From NCBI RefSeq assembly GCF_004193775.1, contig NC_041008.1, positions 3,536,958 to 3,600,957 of the forward strand: DNA of 64,000 nt, read 5' to 3'. This DNA comes from Glycine soja (taxonomy: Eukaryota; Streptophyta; Magnoliopsida; Fabales; Fabaceae). Shown here in pieces: positions 31,567 through 44,089 of this stretch. Numbering within the stretch: position 1 is the stretch's first letter; each line of letters begins with the position of its first letter. Made by a program: the position numbers and the translations under genes. The notes beneath the pieces were generated by a model. That model was not told the DNA's origin, searched no databases, and saw only the letters and a list, made by a program, of their open reading frames with translations.

Positions 31567-34500
31567 GCGGAATGTGATTGGAGGCTGGTGAAACTCCGTC
31601 ACCGGCTCAGTTGGTGGACCTTTCTCTGTTATTGTCTGGTGTCACTGGTTCACGAGTTTGACGATAAACACAACACTAACCTGCTTCCGTGGTCTCCGCC
31701 GATATGCCCAATTTACCCTCTTCATTTATTAATTTCCCTTTTTAGGAATCATATTACTCTTCTTTTTAAAACAAAATTCATTTAATTTTGAAATTTTGTT
31801 GACGGGAAATTCATAGTTATGGAACGTTTTTAACATGATAATTTTTTTTATAGATAAAATTCATGATAAGTTTTATAAAGATATTTGTCCCTACTCACGT
31901 ACAAGATCACTAAAAATTAAATTCACTTTTTTTGAGAAGTGAATTGGTTACTTATCAACTGCACAATCTTTGTTGATTTTTTAACATGTCAATTGTTAAT
32001 TAAATTGAATTTTTAAAATTATTTATGAGGATTGGAGAAGAAGGATAAGAAAGGAAAGAAAATTGTAGCTGGTTGAAGAAAAGATGACGTAGGAAAAGTG
32101 GTAAGATAACAGCTTTGAATGTTGTTTAGAGGCATGACGTCAAGTTGTTTCTCGTTAAGTAATTTGTATCGTAGGTGTGCCTAAGCCTAACTATGGTGTA
32201 GAGTAATCAACAACAAAAAGAAAAGTATGTAGAGTGGTGTCTGCACCTCTTTTTTCTTCCCAATCCTCATCTCAATTGAAAATGGTATGGATTCTTTTTG
32301 ATAATAAAATGGTATGGATTCATCCAAATTCCAAATGGAAAGAGACTGGTTGAAATTAAATGTCTATGAATATTGGAATGAGGTTGGTTGAGCTTATCAA
32401 TTTAGTTTCATAGAGTAAATCTCACTCTATATAAAAAAATATTGTAAATATTTTTTGGTGAATTCCATTATAAATATTTTGTAATCAAGCAAGTTAATTT
32501 GAGAAATTGAAATTTGTTTGATTTTTTTTAGAAAATGATATGATTGAACGAGGATAAAAGTTATCTTATCTAATTATATTATTATGATTATTAACAACTA
32601 GGGGGACTATCTTTCTAAATTTTTTAAATGATAAAAAAATAAAAAATAAAAACAGTTAATAAAAAATGATAGAATAAATAAAAACTAATAATATAAAAAT
32701 AGAGGAAAGTTAACATAAGTTAGAAAAAAAATTTAAATTTAAAGAGTAGTTTAAAGATAAAATTATTCAAAGAAATATGTACTTCAAGGAGATAATTATC
32801 TTCATCTACAATTATAGATATTAGTATCAAATATTTTATAAGTCAATTATTATAAGTATTTCTCAATTTAATCTAAATTATTGAAAAAATTACATAATAT
32901 CACACTCAATACTTTTAAATTATAAACTAATTCAATCATTATTTTTTATTTTACGGCCCAGTTAAAAATTATTTATTCATTCTATTCGTTTTTTTTTATT
33001 GAACCTTATTTTTAACATAAAACACAGCACACAGAAAAAGTTTAAAACAAACTGCAAATTATTATAAACTTATAATCGCATTAGAATAATAAGTTGTTGT
33101 CTTTTTTATATAGAATTAATAAGGAGTTATCTAGACAATGAGAAAATGACTATGTTCCGTAAAATTAACTAAAATGTTATCTGAAAGGTGAAAGATTTAT
33201 TGGTTATTGGTATTTGAAATTTGAAAAATTACTTTATTAAGATATAAGTATTTAATAAAATTAGTTTTTGGAGTAACTGAAAAATATAAATCGATAGAAA
33301 AATAATAAAATTATGATTTATTTAAAAAATATAATTAGAAAATTAAATAAATATATTGATGATAAAAATAAAAAATATACAAAATTAAAAGATAATGTTT
33401 TAAAAAATATTATTTTATTTTTAAAAATACTAGAAGTTATTAAAAAAATATTTATCAATAGTTAAATAATTTTTTTAGCTAATAGAAAAACTAAAAACTA
33501 ATTTAAATATCTTATCCAACATAATGAATAAAGAAGATAAATCTTATATCATTTTTAAAAAAAAGCATGTACTAGTTAGTGGATTGATTATTTCATATAG
33601 TAAAATTATATGTTTATAAGTTTAGGCTGAATTTAATTGAATCAATTTTTAAATTTAGGTTGAAATCTAACTGAGTTTAATAATGATTTTGATTTTTATA
33701 AACATCATTAAAAAAAATACACGACTTTTTAATGTTGGCATCGTTAAAAAAAATAAAGAATATTATAACGTTTCTTCAGTTTTCTTCCTTTGGTGACATT
33801 AACTTTTCATTCTTGTGTTACAATTTTTCTCAATTGCATTTATTTTATAGTTTAATGCACACACAATTCATTAGTTTCCCATAAAATTTGGGTTCTTTAC
33901 CGAGGATTCTGTTTTTGTGGTCAATGTCTCGAGGTATACGAACATATACACTGTCTGGTGGAAGATGATATACTGTTGAAGTTGAAATATATAGCCATAA
34001 TAGAAAACTAACCGACAAGCATGACAAGTTTTTATCATTCAAAAAAGAATGACGAGTTTTACTTACTTAATTTTGTTTCATGGTATAGTAAAAGAAAAAT
34101 ATGTAACGAGACGAGGATCTCTGATCTGAGAAGAGGTACCGTGGTGACCTATAATTAGAGTGTTTATGGGTATAAATTATAAGTAAATTTAGATTCACCT
34201 AAACAAATTTAAATAGTTTAGATTACATATTTTATGTGTTTAGATCAAATTTGATCCAATTTATTTAAATTTGTTGAGTTTTAGTTTATGTTACAGGTTT
34301 TAATATTAAACGGGCTGACATGTGAATCCGGACCATTAATTCGTAATTTATATTAACTTATTATTTAATTTTATATGTAATATATGTTTTTTAATTTTAA
34401 AAAATAAATTACTATTATATCTTGCTTAACAATTAAGAGTAAGATTGCCTCTCATTTTTTGAGTTTTCATGATTTCACTCAATTACTCACAAAATGGATT

Positions 34501-35839
34501 CAACTCCTAGTTAGTTATAAAATATTTATTTAATTTTTTAATTTATTTTAAACTATTTTAGATTTACCTAAGTTTTAACTGTATTACCCATTTAACTAGT
34601 TGAGAACATTGACATTTTTAAACTATGATATAATTATTTTAGTTTTTAGATGATTAGGTTTAATAGGTGTAATATTTGAGCATGTTTATTATATTTTAAT
34701 TTTAAATTCATGTTTAACATAGCATGTTACTTAGATGATGATAACGACAATAATATAATTCTTCTATTGAACTTTTTTTATAATTTGACTACACATAAAT
34801 AATATATTCTATATTTTATTTAATAAAAAAATTAACTTATAAAAAATATTGAATTTTAAAAAATAAAAGATAAATTTAAATGTTTTAATTCATGAACCCA
34901 AATCGTTCACAAACAAATTAATTTAAATTATACTTTATCCAAATTATTGACAAACAAATTAAATTTGATTAAGTTGAATGATAAAATTCTTCAAACTCAA
35001 TTAAAACCAACGCAGGTACATCCATACCTATAATTAAGCCCACTATGTGACAAAGGTCCACCGTTTGAGTCGTGATTTGTTTTTCCAACAGCAGAATCCC
35101 ACAGAGATTGTACAATAGCTTAAAGTGGATGTGAGGTCTGCATCAATGCATGGAAAAGACAACCTTTTTTTTTTCCTTCAAAGATGATATATATATATAT
35201 GTAGAGAGAGAGAGAGGAAACAATCAAATTTTCATATAGAACAAAACTAAAATAAAACTCACCATTAATGATTCAAGTGAAATTGGACTTCAATTCTTTA
35301 AGCAAAGCCTTTTTGATAGAAATTAATTTATACATCAAAATAAATTGAAAAGATGAGTTAAGAGCTATTTTTTCTTAAGTAAAGATTACATTTTAAATTT
35401 TGTGAATGAAAAGAAAAATATTAGTAAGTAATAATATGCTTTCTAACATATTTTGAAATATATTTTTTATTATTGATTAAAATTTATTAAAAATTACATA
35501 ATTTTATAATTTTTAACAAATTTAAGCTAATAATAAAGTTTGTTTAAAAAAATATATATTATCTTTCTATCCTTTGTATAAGAAACAAAGAGATGTAATT
35601 CTTATTTCTTAGTTACAAGAAATATAGACTCATTATTAAATATATTATTACTAGTTTTATTCTACACCTTTAATTTAGTGTAAAGTCTACTAATAACACA
35701 CACTCATCCCTCATCAAGTGTTTTCAATATTTTTTCTTTCTGATTAAGTGTCTTCAATATTAACCATGTATAAGTTACATTACAGAGGACAAATTATTCC
35801 TTCAATAAGACACATTTTTTTTTTTAAAATAAGTGTGTT

Positions 35840-36045
35840 AATTTTTTTTAGTAAATGGTCAATTTATTCCATAATTTTCTCTTGTTATCATTTTAGTCTT
35901 TAAAATTAAGAAAAACTTAAATAAATCCACAAAATTAACTAATTTTTGTGGTTTGGACTTATTTGAGTTTTTCTTAATTTCATAGACTAAAATGATAATA
36001 AGATACAAATTTAGGGATTAAATTGATTATTTATTCTCTTTTTTA
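35840..36045. mobile_element. Large imperfect palindrome (foldback/MITE-like element)
   Basis: The left arm (TGTTATCATTTTAGTCTTTA, then AAATTAAGAAAAACTTAAAT) is the reverse complement of the right arm (ATTTGAGTTTTTCTTAATTT, then CATAGACTAAAATGATAATA). The arms meet around TTAACTAA near 35936-35943 and extend outward to about 35840 and 36045 with decreasing match. There is no coding capacity. Confidence 0.75.
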
Positions 36046-36095
36046 TACATTGTTACTTTTTTTGGTACATACTAGTATCTTAAAATATTATATAA

Positions 36096-36230
36096 TGATT
36101 TTATATTGTCTCCGATCACAAACTATTATATATGATAAATTTATTAATTTTGACAATAATTATATACTTTAGTCATATATCAATGATAATTTGTGATTGA
36201 ACGACAATGTATAATAGTTTTACAATGTGT
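36096..36230. mobile_element. MITE family copy 2 (intergenic)
   Basis: In reverse complement it reads ...TTCAATCACAAATTATCATT, GATATATGAC, then ATAATTATTGTCAAAATTAA, a diverged version of the family core seen at 12348 and 62464. The ends carry ATTGTC and CATTGTAAAAC motifs in inverted orientation. Confidence 0.55.
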
Positions 36231-36811
36231 ATAGTCATTATTAAACTCTAATTAAATTTAACTAAATTATTTTTATTATTCTTAATTAATTGATTATTTG
36301 TTTTTTATTGAAAGGACCTAAGGTAATGTTGTTAACACTTGTACAGGAAAAAACAAGTGTTAAGAACTTCAGATACCTACCCACCAAAAAAAAACTTAAA
36401 TACTTCTATTCCCTTAAATAATTTCATCAAACTTACTCAAATTAATTTGGACTACTGTGACTTTTCGGATAATAAAGGAATAAATGAAAAAAATAGGAGT
36501 TCAAAATAATTGGAATACGAAGTTTGGATTGTCTTGTCACATTGACATTGTGTTGATCAGTTCCAAAGCAGACAAATTAGAAGCACCGGCATGCACCATG
36601 AAAACACCAATAAAGGAAATTTCTTGGTTTTTTAGTATTTAGCGTAGTTATATAAAGCATTATGGCCTGGTTAATTCAATCATCCATACCCCATCTGTAA
36701 AAGACACATTTTCTGGTGCACTCCGCCTAATTCTTGGCTCCTCAAAACAATTTTCCTTTGGAGTCATCGATTCTAACTCATAAGCTATTAGCTGTTGGAG
36801 CTAAATTGTTA

Positions 36812-36818
36812 TATATAA
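36812..36818 (+). promoter_or_regulatory. Putative TATA box of the ACP gene
   Basis: TATATAA about 100 bases upstream of the ACP start codon, in a suitable position for a short 5' leader. Inferred from motif and spacing only. Confidence 0.4.
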
Positions 36819-36918
36819 TCTCAATGGCATGAATCATATAACATCTGCATTAGAATATAGCCAAAAAGGTTCTTGCCTCTTTAGAGTTACATTTTTTCTA
36901 GTTTATCCCAAATAAGTC

Positions 36919-37850
36919 ATGGCTTCTGTTCTGTCCACTTCGTCAATTTCATTGGCTACTCTCTCCTTCAATTCTGGGGTCAGAAGAACAACCACTCACC
37001 AAATTAAGAACCTATCCATAATGGTAAGATAAACATTTACTTAGCAAAAACAAGTTTCTATCTTGCAGGGGCAAGTCGATCATCATTGGTTCAAATTAGT
37101 TTTCTTAAAGTTTGAGTTCTGAATATGCAAATGTTTCAAAAATTTGAAGGAAGAGTTGTCACTCATAATGATCCATTCTAATTTGATTAGAATCGATCAT
37201 GAAAGATATATGTGGTCTTGTAGGAAATATTTTTTTTTTAATCATAAGTGGTTCATATAATTTGTTTCCTTATGTAGGGAAGCTCTATGTTTGGTGAGCT
37301 AAAACTTGTGAACAAAGTCCAGTTAAAAAGGGCAACAAAAACGTCATTTGCACTCTCTGGTGGCATTAACACTATAATCTCGTGCTCCACGGTAATAATT
37401 TCACTCATTTTATGATATTAAATACTTCTTTCCAATGTCTCTTGTAGGCTCCTTTAATTAATGTGTTCCATTTATTGGCTGAAGGCTGAACTAGAAACTC
37501 TGCAAATTGTACAAAGCACAATTGCGAAGCAGCTTTCTATTGATGAAGCCACTGTGACTCCCCAAACTAAATTTTCAGATTTGGGTGCTGATTCTCTTGA
37601 CACCGTGAGGCCTCAAATTCTAACATTACTCTATAGTTGTGTCTCATGTATGATATAAAATAAGTATTAATCTGTGCATAAAGTGCATTGTCATATATGT
37701 TTTGGTATGCTTGTATTTGAACAGGTTGAAATCATGATGGCTTTGGAAGAGAAATTTGACATTTCCATTGGAGAGGGTGGAGCTGAGAACATCTCCACCG
37801 TTCAAGATGCTGCTGATCTGATTGAGAAGGTGACGAATGCTTCAACCTAA
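36919..37850 (+). CDS. Plastid acyl carrier protein, 154 aa, four exons
   Basis: Carrier of growing acyl chains in type II fatty-acid synthesis in the chloroplast stroma. Exons 36919..37023, 37278..37391, 37485..37604 and 37725..37850 are all in phase 0 and total 465 nt. Residues 1 to about 73 form a Ser/Thr/Arg-rich plastid transit peptide ([20 protein letters not shown]). The mature part starts at about Ala74 ([17 protein letters not shown]). It holds the phosphopantetheine site [17 protein letters not shown], with Ser110 as the attachment residue, and ends with the typical last helix (AADLIEKV). The four-exon layout, with the transit peptide on exons 1-2 and the DSL motif at the end of exon 3, is normal for plant plastid ACPs. 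The exon 4 sequence is close to the strict consensus. No damage was seen. Confidence 0.96.
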
Positions 37851-38795
37851 GCCAAGCTGCGTTCACATCATAGCTTTCATCACTATCCTTTTTAGATTTT
37901 GACAAAAATTGATTCAATAGAATGCTTAATTTCAAGTGGGTTGTCACATCTCCACATTTACTTAGTTTCCTCGAATAAAAGTGGCTAGCTCTTAAGTCTT
38001 TTGAATTGAAAAGATTGATTGCTTGAGGCCATAAATTTTCATTTAACAGTTATCTATTTGAGTTTATAGCTTATACATGCTCAACCTTTGGAGTGTCAAG
38101 TATGTATGCATGAAGATATTTCGCTGAAATTTCTCATGAAATTAAACATTACATAGGTCCCAAATGGAAAGATAAAATATGGAAGAATAGCCTTTAATCC
38201 AAAGTAGTTATATTTTGAGTTTGTAACATAAAGCACTAAGTAAGCACCAGAGGACTAACAAAAGCAGAAATTAACAAATATAATAACTACTTTCTAGCTT
38301 CATCGATTTCAACTGATCATAGAGATTTCAGAGTACAGAATTCGTATTTACAACAGCCAAAAAATTCAAAAGGAAAAACAAGTTAAAACCATATATACTA
38401 ATATACAGAAGCTGGATTTCTACTCCTTTACATCCTCAGAATTCCATGAAGCATTGGTTCAATCTGCTGAAAAGACCCTGCATCATCCGAGCCATTTTAT
38501 TGGTAGGTACTCATATTTACATATACTATATAATAATAATAAGGTGCCATGCATATTATGATATGATTGATGATTCCCTTTTGGAAATTAGAATCTGTGT
38601 TGCCGTTTGTACAGAAATTAAACGTAATCCCTCTGCCTCTGCCTCATGATATTCAAATTTCAAAGCCAAAACATCTCATTTCCCCTCTCAACAACGATCC
38701 AAAGCACTCATAATCACCCTGCAGACCATAAAACAAGAAGAAAATTTAGACACAAAAGAAATGGGCATGTAAATGCAAAGGGCATATGTGTCATC
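37851..38795. other. Intergenic between convergent ACP and DRM genes
   Basis: 3' flanks of two convergent genes. No separate gene was recognised. If the DRM gene has a third exon, it would lie here (see that entry). Confidence 0.4.
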
Positions 38796-39685
38796 TCAAA
38801 GGGTGTAGAAATAAAAATAAAAATAAAAATTAGAGAACCAATCGTAAATTGTCGGACTTCTATTCTCGGCACTCTCCACTGTTGACGATTTTCTCCTCGT
38901 GAGCTTCTTGAAATCACCGCCTGGTGCCTCCGCTGCAAATTATTTTGTTCTTTTGTTAAAAAATTGTCACAAAAAGTTTAATAATGGATTTTTTTCATGG
39001 TATGATATCATAACTATTTTACTAAAAGTAAATTCTTAAAAAGTTACGTTAATCTCTGGATGATTTAATTGAAGAAATTCAACAATTTTTTTTTTTTGCC
39101 AAATTCAACTACTTCTTATTACTATAAATTACAAATACATACTTATGGTAATTTAACATACATATTTAAAAAAAGACAAACAAGAAAGAGAATAAGATTG
39201 CAAAGTAAGGGTTTGCGTTTAGGAAAAAAATATTTTCATCATGCATAAACTTTTTCTCCCAAAATGTACAATACTTACAGTGAGAAGATTATATGCTTCG
39301 CAAACTAGTTGAGAGAATTTATAAAAATATATTATTTTAACTTGTAAAAAAGGTTTTATTATAATTTCTTATTTTCTTGTAAATACTAAACTAGATGATA
39401 AAAAATACACACTCCCTTGCTTTTAGTGATGCTATCTAATAAGAAGAATTAAAGTTTTTATCTTGACAAATAAACATTTGATTAAAAAATTATTGAGATA
39501 AAACTCTAATTTCGATCATATTTTTATTTTATTTTCTTTGTATCTCTCTTCTTTTTTCTTCCATTGCATCTCTTTCTTTTTATCACTTTTTTTTGTCTTT
39601 TTCTTTCTTTTTTTGTATTTCTCTCTTCTCTCGGCCTCAATCCACTTTTAATGGAGACAGATTATCAATATTTTCCATGTCACAA

Positions 39686-39769
<84 letters not shown>

Positions 39770-39905
39770 AAGATTGTGTTAGTGTTTGTGTTTCGTTTAA
39801 AATGATCATAAAAAGGTTCAGTTTCTTTGTCTTTTGTCCGTTCATGCAAACAAAGCCTAATACAAACAAGAAGAAAATAAAAGAAACATTCTGAGAAGAC
39901 AATCA

Positions 39906-39988
<83 letters not shown>

Positions 39989-40231
39989 GTTACGAGTCAA
40001 GGGGGTGCGAGGGGTGGTAGGCGCAGAAGGAGCAGAGGTGGTGGTGGTGGTTCCGAAACCAGATTGGGAGCGAACAATGGTGATGCTGCGACTTATCGGA
40101 ACATGCTCCGCCACCGTTGACCGGACGGAGCTTCCGCCGGAGAACGAGTTGTACTTTCGGAGCTTCCCCAGACCCGTTTCCGGTGCTGGACCCGCCAACG
40201 TTTCGTCCCATAGTTTGTGAAGAAAACCCAT
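38796..40231 (-). CDS. Dormancy/auxin-associated (DRM1/ARP1) family protein, two exons, 124 aa
   Basis: Small, probably disordered plant protein. The family is known as a marker of bud dormancy and auxin repression, and its biochemical role is not known. Exon 1 (39994..40231) starts MGFLHKLWDETLAGPAPETG then LGKLRKYNSF, and ends in the Pro/Thr-rich SAPTTPRTPLT. Exon 2 (38796..38932) reads EAPGGDFKKLTRRKSSTVES then PTIYDW. The join (phase 1) regenerates a Pro codon and 375 nt in frame. The family usually ends YDW followed by a short hydrophobic tail such as IVISALDR; here the frame runs into FSNFYFYFYTL before TGA. A GATTG/GTTCTC donor after YDW could lead to an undetected third exon, so the C-terminus is uncertain. 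The intron begins GTAACACC, followed at once by long (CT)n and (AT)n tracts on the transcribed strand. Confidence 0.85.
39687..39768. repeat. (TA)n microsatellite, about 40 units, in the DRM intron
   Basis: Uninterrupted TA dinucleotides. The apparent Tyr-Ile repeat open frames on both strands here are artefacts of the repeat. Confidence 0.97.
39909..39986. repeat. Compound (AT)n(AG)n microsatellite next to the DRM intron donor
   Basis: AT units run from 39909 to about 39938 and AG units from about 39939 to 39986. On the transcribed strand this is a (CT)n then (AT)n tract that begins about eight bases inside the intron, next to the 5' splice site. Confidence 0.95.
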
Positions 40232-42942
40232 GATCATATATATCTTTTCTAACAAATATTTATATGTGTTGTTTATTTCTTTTGTTATAACTTGTAACTC
40301 AGAGATCAAAGATTAAGGGAACGAAACGACAGAGAAAACCAGAAACAAATTAAGACTTTTTTTTTTCTTTTTTTTTTTAGTGTGCGTTTGGCAAGCGTGT
40401 GAAGGTACTTATAATGAGAAACAGAAGGATGAGGATGAGAACGAAGACTTAATAGGTTTAATTGGAATTAATTAATCAATTATTGACAGCTATATATGTT
40501 AGTGTGTAAACTTAGCTCCGGCTAACACGGCTTTCTTTTCAGCCAGCAAAATATATACCCGTTGCTATGTTGGCTCAGGCTAATTTTGTACATTGCAAAT
40601 TAATCTATAATCCCAAATATGCATTTATATTTTATGACTTGTGTTTTCTTTCTGATCTTTTTTTCTTTTTTGTGAATAATTGATGAATTGTGTTCATATT
40701 ATTGACATTATAATAAAGCTCTTGAGAGACTTACGTGTAGCATACGTTGGTTTTTGACTTCATCACATGCATTTGGGAAGCATGTGAAGAAATAAATTAA
40801 ATAGAATATATGCTATGGTTTGAAAGAGAAATTGGAAGGAAAGGACTTGGAAATTGCCACAAGAATTCTCATAATAAGGATTAATTAATAACTTTAAAAC
40901 AAATAGTGAAATTGATTCAATAGTCTTAAGCATTGAGCCAAGGATTCAATCCATATACTTCAATTTGTGAAATATAAAAATAATCTAGGTTTAATTCTCA
41001 TATAATATATTTTAAAAAAAATTAAATAAATGACTAAATTTCGAATCAAATATTAGTTTTGTAATGGACTCAAGACTTGTGAAATATCAAAATAATTGGA
41101 AGAAGAGAACTAGCCTATCTAGCCGCCAACAAATTAGATCCAAAATAATTGGAAGAAGACAGTAAAAATATTAAATTAAGAAGACTGAGTCAAGTGAAGT
41201 ACCAAGAAAGTAGAAACAGATGGGGCCCGTTTAATTTTCAACTGAACATTTGAGTTACACCTACACGTCAATCGGATAAGTTCCCACGAAATGTAAGTGA
41301 GATAACTCTATCCTACCTTCGCACCATAATCTTATCATATCCTCAAACAATTCCTAAATATTATGTACTTGTCACTTTAAATAGGTAAACTCGTAAAGTG
41401 TTAAATTTAATGAATAAATAATAATATGCACTTATAATATAAAAGTTTTGTTAGGAGTGTTATCTACTCATCGTTAATTGATATTTACGTGAGTTTGTAT
41501 GCTGTTAGAATAAGAAAAGTGCTAGCAATATACTATTAATTAAAGAGAATTCTCCTATTTTTCTTATAATAATTATCTTAAAAATTATTCTTGTTTATAT
41601 ATAAAAACTATGCGTATTAAACTATTAATACTTTTCCTTGTGTTCATGTTTACAATTACAGCGTTATAGTTGTCATATATTAATTCGAGATTCCTTAATG
41701 ATCTTATCATAGATTAGCACGCGTTAAATTTTCATTATCTAGTGCATTTGATTTTTGTAAGCGAAGGCTTTTCATGGACACCTAGATTGTTGATTTCTGG
41801 CGTAAGAAAGTTTCATCAAGTCATTATTTTCACTTTAGAACTTTGTATAAAACATTCAGAATCGGATGGATCGACCCTTGTTGTTATGTGGTATTGGCCT
41901 ATTGGGTCTGTTGTTAACATCAGAATAGAGTAAACTGATGTCTGCTGGAGTCACTTCCGGCTTTACTCGTAAATGTCTCCCCATCTTAAAGGACCCCACA
42001 TAAGCCTTTTATTATATTTTCTGCGTCTATGACAATGAATGGACCCATAATAATAATAATAATACTATACCGTAACATTTCAGGGTCGTTGCTTCCTCCA
42101 ATGAGGTGGACTCAATTAGGTAATATATGATCGTTAAAGCCACAATAATCTATTATTGTCATTGTTATAGTAGCTTATTTTACACTTCTCTTCTTCCAAA
42201 CCAGTTTCAATCTGTTTTCTTGGATTTATATCGGTAGAAATTACAAGTATTTTTTTATGAGAGGGTAACCCAACTAAAATAATGACAGGATTGATATGAG
42301 ATACAAAATTCTCTTGTAATTATATATCTAAACTATGAATTCAACATTATATGTTAAATACGATGAAGATTGAATAGATAATAGACTTTCGAATGCTTTA
42401 GAGAAAGAAAAAAATAGCAAGTTTCAGTTCGAATTATTTTAAATAAATAATAGTTTGCTTTATTAAATTTAAGGAATAACTGTTTTTAAATAGTCATCAT
42501 CAAATTAACGCCCTCAATTACTGGTTTTGGAATTGAAAACCAGTTAACAAGCCTAACTTTCATATTTTCTTTCTTTTTATATATGAAGAATTGTGTTGCA
42601 GTATATCAAAATCTTTTATATTATATATATATATAGAGAGAGAGAGAGGGCCAGATTTACCCACAAAGTAAATTTTTTACTTAAATATATTAAATAAATA
42701 TTTTTTTTCGTCTCATAAGATAATTTTTAAAAAAAAGATGAATGTAAAAAGTTATAAAAATAAAAGAGAAAATAAATTAATATTAATTTTTCTCACTTTA
42801 TTTTTTTAATTTTTATTGTTTCCAATTTCTCTAATATTCCTCTAATGAAGTTTATATTATTTTTTTCTGAAAAAATATTAAACTATTATTTTGCCCAATT
42901 TTTTATGGATCCATCACTATGTTTATATACAAAACTCAACAG
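40232..42942. other. Intergenic, AT-rich
   Basis: DRM promoter region on the left. A short (TA)n(GA)n microsatellite lies at about 42624-42648. No gene was recognised; the open frame at 41742-41933 has no family features. Confidence 0.4.
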
Positions 42943-43600
42943 ATGGAAGTTTGGAGACCTCCACTAGAGAGGATCTATAAAATCAACTTTGATGCGTCAC
43001 TGAGAAGGAACATAGCAACAAGACTTGATCAGACTTGTTTGAGTAAATTTTTATTGAGATACTTTTAGAAGAAGAAAATAGAAGATAAATTTTTTTATAA
43101 GTTAAAATGAGTTTTTTTTACTAATTAATTACCAACTAAGTCGTACTCTTGTCTTTAAGAAAAGTTGTATGAGAAATTTTTTACAAACTAATTAATGATT
43201 AGCTAATAAAAAAATCATTTTAATTTATAGAAAAAATTATTTTATTATTTTAGAAGTGCTTTTAAAGAAACTTATTCAAAAGACACTTTGGGCTTATTGC
43301 AAAGTCTTAGCTGTTGCGACCAAATTCACAGAAGTAGAGCATACAACGAGAGAAGCAGAGGCTTTTAAGTTGGCCATTAGTACAGTGCAGGAGCTATGCC
43401 TGAAAGGGGTGAAGTATGACACTGATTGTCTGGAATTATTTCAATGCTGGTAAAAATTGAACCTGATCGAGAGAAAGTTATTCCCTGGCTTGGTAGATGA
43501 CTGTAGAAGCCTATTTTCGAATCCTACAGGGGTCGAGATTTCCTTCACAAAAAGAGAGGGAAACATAGCGGTGCATGAAAAGCCTTCATTTACAAAATAA
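42943..43600 (+). pseudogene. RNase H domain relic of a retroelement, interrupted by a MITE
   Basis: 42943 onward reads VWRPPLERIYKINFDASL, the start of the plant retroelement (LINE-type) RNase H domain with its K-x-N-x-D-A-S motif. The match stops near 43040, and resumes after an inverted-repeat insertion at about 43300 with VLAVATKFTEVEHTTREAEA and VKYDTDCLELF (the usual ESDC region). About 43485-43598, in another frame, reads LVDDCRSLFSNPTGVEISFT and REGNIAVHE (the usual REGN-x-A-A-H end). Frameshifts and the insertion make it non-functional. No reverse transcriptase was found nearby. Confidence 0.7.
43055..43262. mobile_element. MITE with long inverted repeats inserted in the RNase H relic
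   Basis: The left part (ACTTTTAGAAGAAGAAAATA, then TTTTTATAAGTTAAAATGAG) is mirrored by the right part, which in reverse complement reads AGCACTTCTAAAATAATAAA then TTTTTTCTATAAATTAAAATG. The arms run about 70 bases around a core of about 70 bases. The host RNase H coding sequence is interrupted at this point. Confidence 0.65.
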
Positions 43601-44089
43601 CGATAAGTATAACTAATAAATAACTACGTTATAACTGATTATTGTCTTTAAAATCTGGTTATGTTATTGAAAAAAATTCAAGTTTCACGAGAATCAAATT
43701 AGAACATATAAGTGAGGAATAACCCTCATTTCTTGATCTAACTTTTAGGATTGAGTAAGACCTAAACTCACATGCACTTTAACATTCTAAGATGATATTT
43801 GGACACTAAAAAAGATTCATCAACTATTAGTTATTCAGACACCAAAAAATTCAAGAAGTGCTTGATGTAAGAGAATATGTTAAAAAAAAACATAAATTTC
43901 ACATCGGTTAAAAATAAAACATATAAATGAAATGCAACCCTTACCTCTTGAACTAGCTTTTAGGATTGAGTTAGACCTAAAATCTTAAGACATGAATATA
44001 ACTTTTTATAAACACTGGTTACAGTTATAAATACAAGTTATTCTTAATTATGGTTATTTGTCAAAACTGGTTCTTTTTAGCAGCCCTAG
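43601..44089. other. Intergenic, no gene recognised
   Basis: AT-rich. A block around 43690-43780 (AGTGAGGAATAACCCTCATT, then TAGGATTGAGT) recurs in diverged form at about 43925-43980, a small local duplication. Confidence 0.45.

Larger units (their letters stand above)
31274..36918. other. Intergenic, very AT-rich
   Basis: The left 350 bases are the trihelix promoter and leader, with a (GA)n run at 31310-31340 and a telo-box-like TAGGGTTTTT at 31351. No other gene was recognised. It holds an inverted-repeat element at 35840-36045, a MITE copy at 36096-36230 and a (TA)n/(GA)n microsatellite near 35188-35216. A TATATAA box at 36812-36818 probably serves the ACP gene. Confidence 0.45.

Noticed and set aside
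38281..38340. Candidate third DRM exon with a sequence resembling the family ending (ATGATCAGT...AATCGATGA)
   Set aside because: The match has a stop in place of the Ala-Leu codons and no acceptor in the right phase, so it is not convincing.
39564..39909. Open frames encoding long Tyr-Ile repeats on both strands
   Set aside because: They are pure translations of the (TA)n microsatellite inside the DRM intron.
43515..43535. TTCGAATCC, reminiscent of a tRNA T-loop
   Set aside because: No acceptor stem, anticodon loop or D-loop around it, and it lies inside the RNase H relic.
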